DNA of 64,000 bases from Rhipicephalus microplus (Eukaryota > Arthropoda > Arachnida > Ixodida > Ixodidae), in assembly GCF_043290135.1 (NCBI RefSeq), contig NC_134702.1:76504917-76568916 (forward strand), in the 5' to 3' direction. The notes beneath the pieces were generated by a model. The model saw only the letters and a program-made list of their open reading frames with translations, was not told the origin of the DNA and made no database searches. Numbering within the stretch: position 1 is the stretch's first letter; each line of letters starts with the position of its first letter. A program made the translations under genes and the position numbers. Positions 57,581-64,000 of this stretch are shown here, piece by piece.

Positions 57581-58395
57581 GTGCCAAAAGCACATCAGCT
57601 TTCAAATTGTAACCTCTCCACATGATTATGGTGCTTAAACTGCGAGGATTCGCTTGCTACGTAAGAAGGGGGTGGGCAGAGCAAGCCGCTAAGTACTAAG
57701 ACAATGTACTGATGTACTAATACAATCTACTGATTCAGGTTCAGGAAATGGTGCAGATTTCAAATAACGCAAACAATGCTTTTTTTCAATATTTTTGCTT
57801 GTATTGTCCCTTTAAGTGCCAACCACTGAAGTTGGTCTACGTAGCACTATCCAAGACTACTATCCGTGCAAGAACAAGTGCTACATATCGGCTTAACATT
57901 TAATTGTGCTACAAGTTGGTAATACACATGTTGCTTTTGACATCATTGTGAAACTATAAACAAGTGATTATACAAAACATCTACGACTCTTCAAAATAAG
58001 TTTGTGCGTACAACATTCGTATGTGTCTTGAGCGTCATTTTGCAACGTTTCGCTTAATAATAAGTTAAACTACAGTCACGTTCACTCAACATTCTTTGCA
58101 TAAAAGCGACCCCCATGGTACGTGGGATTGGTCGAATTTTTAACTTATCGCATCCCGCGTGATGGGAGGCGAAGGGAAAGCCACTCAAGGATGTACTTCA
58201 TACCCGTACTTGCAAACAAATACAGCTGCTGAGGCAATATAAAATGCCTTACAATGTGACAAGCTTGTTTTAAAGAAAATATTGTCATGCCCCGCCATGG
58301 TAGTCTACTTGTGCTTTACTACCGATCCGATGGTTGTGGAATCGAAGCTTAAAGGAGGAGGCTGCATTTTCAATCAAGGCGGAACTTATATAGGT
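57581..58395. other. Intergenic
   Basis: No gene seen. Confidence 0.5.
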
Positions 58396-58525
58396 CCGTG
58401 CACCTAATTTTGTGTTCACGTTAAAGAACACAAGCTGGTGAGGTGTCCCGGTGCCCTCAACTATGGCGTCCCTGATAATCATGCCGCGGTTTCACGACGT
58501 TAAACCCAAACAAATAATATTTGAT
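58396..58525 (+). mobile_element. Ruka-like SINE, 3' half
   Basis: 'ttcacgttaaagaacacaag', 'ccctcaactatggcgtccct', 'catgccgcggtttcacgacg', 'ttaaacccaaacaaataata'. No tRNA head. Confidence 0.75.
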
Positions 58526-58747
58526 GAGAAGATTGTCATACGTTTTTGACAAAGCCACCTGATTAAACACACCAATAGTTGTAGCCCTACATATAGCGTC
58601 ACACATTAGTATGTTGCATCTAAGTTGCAATGCACATATACTACATGTATACGTCTTGTATGTTGCAATAGCGTGCATATTGCAAGTACAAAAGAAATGT
58701 ACTGCGGAACGAGGCCAGTAAAAATAAAGACTTCCCAGTTTACTCAC

Positions 58748-58856
58748 CAGGTCGGGGTAACTTGTAGATAGTGAGGTTACGTCTATCACATTCTCGATTA
58801 CGACAAGCGCCAACGGCGATGCTGCCTCCATCTTCTGTGTTGCTTCTAATATAGGA
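58748..58856 (-). CDS. Evasin-like gene B, C-x4-C exon
   Basis: 109 bp, phase 0 in (acceptor gtcctcacctaaaacag), phase 1 out (donor cctg/gtgagt), the same phases as the homologous exons. 36 codons containing EDGGSIAVGACRNREC, then DRRNLTIYKLPRP; NLT is a glycosylation site. A different frame of the same exon starts with an ATG (MEAASPLALVVI) but has no cysteine, and I consider it a shadow. The candidate partner exon is 60349-60593. Confidence 0.55.
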
Positions 58857-58899
58857 CTGTTTTAGGTGAGGACAGCATAAAATTCTGGTCACTACTGAT

Positions 58900-60300
58900 G
58901 TTATTCATGCTTTATTTAGGTTTTTGTGTGCCCACTAAACAGAAATATTTATTAGGACACAGCCACAAGATAAAATACCAGCAGTCACTTAATTCTATCG
59001 CGAAGCCCTACTTCACAAAATGTCAGTTCAAGCACGATATTACAATGCAGTGAAAAAGGTCAAGTTTTGTCTTGGCCACTTGAAAGCAGCCACAGCTGGA
59101 ACGATCTCTTCATCGAATAAAAACACCCGCAGACGGATAAATTTGAAAAACACATGACAGAAAACCTGGCAGAATATTCTGGCTACACCAAGGTTGCACA
59201 CATATACCCTGTCAGACTTACTCGCAAGCGATGTTGCTTTGTGTAGGTTTATTTTACTTTTAATAGTTGGGCCTGCTCGGGCACATATTAACCAAAAGTC
59301 TGCTTTAGCCGGGCTCATTCAGGCTCTGTCTCACCAAAGCCTCACTCAATCTGTCTCCATCAGTTTTAATCTCCAAAGAGTGTGCTCTAGCACCTGGACT
59401 TGTATTTACCAAAACTCTTTCTTGAAGTGTCCTTTCGGACTAGGACTTGTGCGTCAGCCTGAGTTAGTCTACCTGAACTGAACCATGAGCAAGTTTGTAG
59501 GAGTGTGGTGTCACATCTCATTTCCAAACTTTCCTAATTATTTACTTGCGCCAGAAAGGCAATGTCTGCCATAGCTGAGAAAATTGGACGCAAAAGCAAA
59601 ACATCGCATTGTGGATCACTCAGGACTGCCACTTCGGAAAAGAACATAAGCCTAGTGATACACAGTGTGCAGACCGACACAACAAATGTATCAGACATCA
59701 TACTCCTCCGATCACGCGAGATTAGCTCTACACTGAATACTAAAAATGCCATTGTCAATAACACCACAAGGCATCGCAAAATGTTTTCTTCGGGCTTTAT
59801 AAGAGCATGAAAGGAGACTCATTTGTGCCCCGATTGTTCACCGTTGCAGGTCTCTGGACATGTGCTCATCATCACATGTGCTCGGTTCATGAGCTTAGCA
59901 CAACAATAGAAAGCGTCGTCGCTTAGTTCCCAGCACTGCAGTTAGCGCAAGTAGCAAAACACCCTCTCATTGTGCAATGCGTCCCATCAGGCAGGACAAT
60001 AAAGCGTAATGCACGACTTAATCTAGAGGTACAGTAAAGTTCCGACTAACTTTCATGTCATTGTTCTCATAACACCATGCGGTACTACGTCGTTCCCATA
60101 CACGTGATCCTTTCTGAATTCCGTCTAACACACTGTGCATAAAATCGGCGAAAACCTTGCTTATTTGTTTCTTTCCAGGTTATTGCTTTGTCTAGCCTTA
60201 ACTAGACTTAACAAGCTTCCTTAGCATTCGAATTTTCAAGATATCGCATCCACTAAAGGTGCAAGAACAATGACACTGTAACGTTTGTGAGCTCAAATGA
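58900..60300. other. Presumed intron of gene B, no exon identified
   Basis: If gene B has a C-x3-C exon it should be here; I did not find one. Open frames at 59040-59318 and 59534-59810 show no domain. Confidence 0.4.
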
Positions 60301-60348
60301 TGAGCACCAAGTGAGATATTTTGAAAAGATAATCTGCCGCTTTCTAAC

Positions 60349-60593
60349 CAGGCATGGTGTTCCATCCGCGACGCTGCCGTTCTGCGCGAGAATTCCCCCT
60401 GGTGTGACAGTTGTCGTCGGGACAGGGGAATCTGTCGCCTGGACGAAGCTTTCGTTGTCACTGTTGGTAGACATATCAAATGCGTCCAATTCGGTTTCAC
60501 TCGTTGCCTCGGCACTCCTGGCCAATATCTCTAGTGCTTCTTCGCTCTCGTAGGAGTCGTCAGAGTAGTAATTAGCGCCTTGATTGCCGCTGA
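60349..60593 (-). CDS. Evasin-like gene B, acidic N-terminal exon
   Basis: 245 bp, phase 1 in (acceptor gtgctcctgctcag), 81 codons, ending ADGTPCL directly before gttaga in phase 0, the same boundary as PDGTPCL/gtaagt in gene D. It starts SGNQGANYYSDDSYESEEAL, an acidic Tyr-bearing stretch as in tyrosine-sulfated evasin N-termini, followed by a long Ser/Thr/Asp-rich region. The usual C-x3-C before DGTPC is replaced by TVTPGGILAQNGSV, so three cysteines are missing. Either this copy is decayed, a fused exon, or a distinct subtype. The frame also continues past the donor for 29 codons. Confidence 0.45.
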
Positions 60594-60649
60594 CTGAGCA
60601 GGAGCACGTCGTCGCCACGAGCACCTTCGTAGTCAAAGAGAAGTCATGT

Positions 60650-61420
60650 TATGGTTATAGTAACAGCAATACTTATACTACTTTTACTACTTTATCTACA
60701 GTTAGCACAATACAGAGCTCACTCAAGTCTAAGGGCGAACAGCCTGACAAAGGCCCCTCTCCCTCCGCAGTTCATCAAAAGGCCTCCCTCAAAATTGGTT
60801 CATATTTCATGACAACCTATTTAATGAGGTCGTAATTGTATTGTGATGCATAGCTACCACCTTTTCTCCAATCCTCTACTTATATTGTTGACCTGTGGCG
60901 ATTTCTGTATAACGTGCAGTATGGTACAAGCAAGCAAAAACGTTCTGTACAAGGTTTATTCCACGGGGTTTTATTCACTACAGTATCTGACTAAGCATTT
61001 ACAGCAATCAAATATTCCATCGTTACCTTGTCAATAATACATGGTTCCCAGTTAGTCCATCTGGTAGTGAAAGCCCAACCACAATCGCAGAGGTTCGAAG
61101 CTGAATTCCCTGTCCTGTAAAAAGATGCTTTCACCATCTATTGCCTGCTTTACTGACCTCGTTTTCCTTTCAAGTTCATGAACTCGTGCCAGTTTTGCGC
61201 GGATGCCCATTTCTTCGTTTGCTATCCGCGTAATCATTTAGAAAACAGTCATGCACATTATATTCATTAAAAGCCAACACGATTCGAGATATGGAGATGG
61301 CTTCTAACATGTCTTTTTAAAGAAAAGCTGTGCAGAGCCACACATTGATCCTAATAAGTATAATAATTAGGTTTTGAATGTAAAGCTTCTCTTACCGGAC
61401 CTATGTCCGGCGGCGTCGGT
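60650..61420. other. Intergenic
   Basis: No gene supported. A minus-strand frame at 61052-61237 is charged and helical in character (KLARVHELERKTRSVKQ) but unassigned. Confidence 0.4.
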
Positions 61421-61424
61421 GGCT

Positions 61425-61680
61425 TCCACACTCACACAACGCATGCGCAACTCGCCTCCTTACCTCTCTCCAACAGCTGCGCGTTACTCTCTCAAACTCT
61501 CTTCTACCACCTGCTGGCGCTTACTCCCCCTCTCTCTCCTTTAGGCATCCCTCCCGGTGGCGTTGACACCCCCATTGCGCATGCGCGTCTCTACCCTCTC
61601 TCTCACTTACCTTTCCAACGCTCTCCTTCTTTCTACCTTTCCAACGCTCTCCTTCTTTCGCCTCGCAACGCCGACGTATG
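61425..61680 (+). repeat. Pyrimidine-rich repeat with internal tandem copies
   Basis: C/T-rich block with two copies of 'ctttccaacgctctccttct' (about 61610-61660) and two of '(c/t)gcgcatgcgc'. It may be the end of a dispersed repeat. Directly upstream of the MITE copy c. Confidence 0.6.
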
Positions 61681-61827
61681 TTAAAGTTAGCTAGAGGGTA
61701 CTCTGGTGCTGCGATTTATCTGCGACCATGGTAGTTATGGTTATGACATGCATTTGCCTAGTCTTCGTGCTGGCGGGTTGCGAATCGCACTTGTGGCTTT
61801 GTTTATTGGTGTGTTTCGGTTTCTATT

Positions 61828-62440
61828 AAGGGGCGAAGCTCGTAGGGCGTGGGTCTCTACATCTTATGGGGTTCGTTGTTGGTGATTTACGTCGCCACTG
61901 GTGGCACATACCCACTCTAGTGTGTCACAGGGGATGCGAAATGGGAAATGGTGGTACTTGGATGTTCACCAGATTGACGCACGGACGGAAGGACAGACAG
62001 ACAGACTAGCAGACTGAGAGACGGATGGACGGACGCGCGGAGGTACGGACGGCTGGACGCACGAACGAACGGGCAGACTTATGGGCGGACGCATGGAGGG
62101 ACGCATGGGTGTATATATTATGACAATATGAAACCAACCACGATCTGAGGAACATGCATTGACCTAGTATTGACAAATTTTCCACTGAAACATTTACAGG
62201 AACCGCTCACCCTTCATTTTACGGATCATAAAGCCATCATAATTAAGGGACATCGCAAGGCATCCATCGTCTATGATAACAAATAAAAGTTGCTTTCTAA
62301 ACATACACATACAGTGTTTCTCATGATGTCTTTACACTATGATCGACTAGGCGAATTACACACGGAAGATTCCCGGTTTTACCGATGATCCTCTCCGGAG
62401 CTTTGCCCACTTTTCATCATTCACCCCGTAGATATGCTGT
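61828..62440 (+). mobile_element. GACGGACG-type MITE (copy c)
   Basis: Starts aaggggcgaagct, contains the gacgga/ggacgc minisatellite (61975-62110) and ends ccggagctttgcccac...ccccgtagatatgctg, so the ends are inverted repeats of each other (gggcgaagct/agctttgccc). Shares the ending and the minisatellite with copies a and b but not their middle part. Confidence 0.75.
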
Positions 62441-63386
62441 GATTTTTTAAAGGAAAAAACGAACCTATTGAACTTTGGGAGCTGCTTTTAAATGGTGATT
62501 TGAAAAGGTAAAGGTGTTGAAGCGCAACCTTTGCCGATTGCTGTTTCGTGACAAAGCAACTTGAAGCCACGCGAAGACAGAAGGAACGTTAAGCGAACCC
62601 GTCGCGTCTTTATATGATGGAAGACGAGTATGTACAGAGAATTCGCGATTGACCCGATCATCCCCAAACCATAGTCTTTTAACATCATTTACTTTGTGGA
62701 TATGGCAGTGGTTTTTTTTTTTTGCTTCTTATTCGTGTGTATCTTTTGACATCATTTTTATGGCGGAAATGCGTCCATGAAGTCTAGCTGGACAACTGCA
62801 TAAAATACTTTTGAAGTAAAATGAAGTAAAGACACCCCAAATGCTGACAAAGAACTTTGTGGTGTCTTCAACTCTTTCTTGAGTCCGTATTTGTATACTG
62901 TGTCTTTGAGAATACAAGTGTAATTTTTTAAACCCTTTTTGTCGAGGCAAAGCAACCAACCCGAACGTATTGTACATGCTCTTATGTAAGCGCTTGTTCC
63001 AGGCATTGTTTAGGTCACCTTAATAAGTTTGATATCCTTAAAGACTGATGCATTATTATGCTATCTTTTGCTGTCATTCCATGTACCCTGATTTTATTTC
63101 TGATAGCTAAATTTCATGTAGTAAATATCTCATACTTATTTGTTGGAGTGCTTCATTTTCACAGATAGATCTTTTGATACAGATAAGTTTAATGCCAGTC
63201 GTGCTCGCTCTGCCATTTGTGCTTGGCTTATACAAAACAGAGCAATGATATATCTAGGAAGCGCTCTTGGACCTTGCCCAACACTGCAAAGAATAATACT
63301 TGTTATGGAAGCACGTTATTAGTAGGGTATCAACCAGAGTGTATGCCGGTAAACTGTTCATGATAGCAAGATCCTTCAAATCTTAC
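62441..63386. other. Intergenic or intron
   Basis: No exon found. 62640-62720 contains a dispersed-repeat end (tttgtggatatggcagtg) also seen at 15870. Confidence 0.4.
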
Positions 63387-63553
63387 ATTTTTTTCAGTTT
63401 CAATAGATGATACTTGGCACGACCTTGCAGTGGCTTTGGGGCCTCCTGGCACAGGTTCTGCGTCACTTAACGTTGGTAGATGAAAATATTCTTCACTGTG
63501 ATCCTCTAGATGGTCACCGCTGACACATACGAGCAGTAAACTTAGGAAGAGTG
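63387..63553 (-). CDS. Evasin-like gene A, signal-peptide/acidic N-terminal exon
   Basis: 167 bp: phase 1 in, after branch-point-like ttctaac and acceptor actgctttcag; phase 0 out at donor aaaat/gtaaga. 55 codons: hydrophobic LFLSLLLVCVSG (end of a signal peptide, likely cleavage after the Gly), then acidic DHLEDHSEEYFHLPTLSDAE with one Tyr, then TARSCQVSSIETEKN with the first cysteine 10 residues before the exon end, exactly as in exon 36220-36281. This is the expected start of a class A evasin. Exon 1 with the initiator ATG should lie at higher coordinates, perhaps outside the window; later exons were not found. Confidence 0.58.
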
Positions 63554-63559
63554 CTGAAA

Positions 63560-64000
63560 GCAGTTTTGGTTAGAAAAAGAACAAGAAATTTGCAGCAGTT
63601 CTCACTTGTTTTTTACTCTTGGTTGTTTACACAGTTTACATTTATACAAAATGTATCACAATACTGAAGGGTTCTACAAAATAACGTGGTTCTTTGAAAA
63701 CCACATTAGAAAAACAGAAACATCGATCCAAACAACCCCATTCTTTCTCATAATTTGATATAGGTTCGGTTAAGATTTTTTTTTCGGTAGCACGTAGAAT
63801 ATTCTGTTCTCAAACCCATTGTTATCATTCAAGCGTATATGAATTGAAGTGACAATCGCTGACTGACAGAAGTTCACCGAGACGTATCCACCATATTAGA
63901 AGAGTGTTATATAATTGCCCTCTATTATAAAAAGACAACTGGAATCAAGCAAATGGAGGACATGAATATCGTAAATTGGCATATACTTTTCTAAGAAAAA
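63560..64000. other. Upstream region of gene A
   Basis: Should include the first exon or promoter of gene A. I see no convincing ATG exon. Confidence 0.35.

Noticed and set aside
58457..58831. Minus-strand frame starting MEAASPLALVVIENVI as a signal peptide
   Set aside because: The same exon in the frame consistent with the other cluster exons gives GACRNREC; the ATG frame has no cysteine and does not fit the phases.
62729..63006. Minus-strand frames as a Penelope or LINE fragment
   Set aside because: No catalytic motif could be aligned in either frame.

Overview
The window looks like nuclear DNA of a hard (ixodid, probably metastriate) tick. The signs are many tRNA-derived SINE copies of the tick 'Ruka' type, RTE, jockey-superfamily, Penelope-like and Ty3/gypsy retroelements, THAP and Mutator-like transposon debris, very long (TA)n/(TG)n tracts, and short exons on the minus strand that encode cysteine-rich secreted peptides resembling class A evasins (tick chemokine-binding proteins). 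All host-gene calls come from reading splice sites, reading frames and cysteine spacing by eye; none was checked against RNA or databases.

Layout. 1-18 kb is intergenic DNA holding three jockey-superfamily LINE copies with RNase H domains. One of them (5.55-11.26 kb) is split by a nearly complete RTE element (5.96-9.39 kb) with a 12-bp target duplication. 18.9-22.2 kb is a nested stack: a GACGGACG-rich MITE, interrupted by a 2.48-kb terminal-inverted-repeat element carrying a two-exon THAP-domain gene, itself interrupted by a SINE; each of the two insertions has a clean target duplication. 22.9-24.0 kb is a complete 1.11-kb LTR element (141-bp LTRs, 5-bp duplication) whose single ORF joins a gag N-terminus to an integrase C-terminal tail.

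From 25.5 to 63.6 kb, short minus-strand exons recur with the same cysteine pattern and the same intron phases. Four good copies and one damaged copy of a 'GxCxNGxC' exon (25.6, 32.4, 45.9, 48.0, 58.8 kb), two copies of a 'C-x3-C ... C' exon (33.1, 47.0 kb) and three exons of the signal/acidic N-terminal type (36.2, 60.5, 63.5 kb) suggest a tandem cluster of at least five evasin-like genes or gene remnants. I could not complete any single gene, and first exons and most last exons are unassigned. The cluster has been spread apart by two gypsy elements (37.4-43.5 kb, degraded; 50.8-55.7 kb, almost intact), a Penelope-like fragment (44 kb), a Mutator-like transposase remnant (57 kb), MITEs and SINEs.

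The parts do not form an operon-like system. The biological theme is a tick salivary-type multigene family embedded in, and probably expanded and eroded by, a dense transposon landscape.
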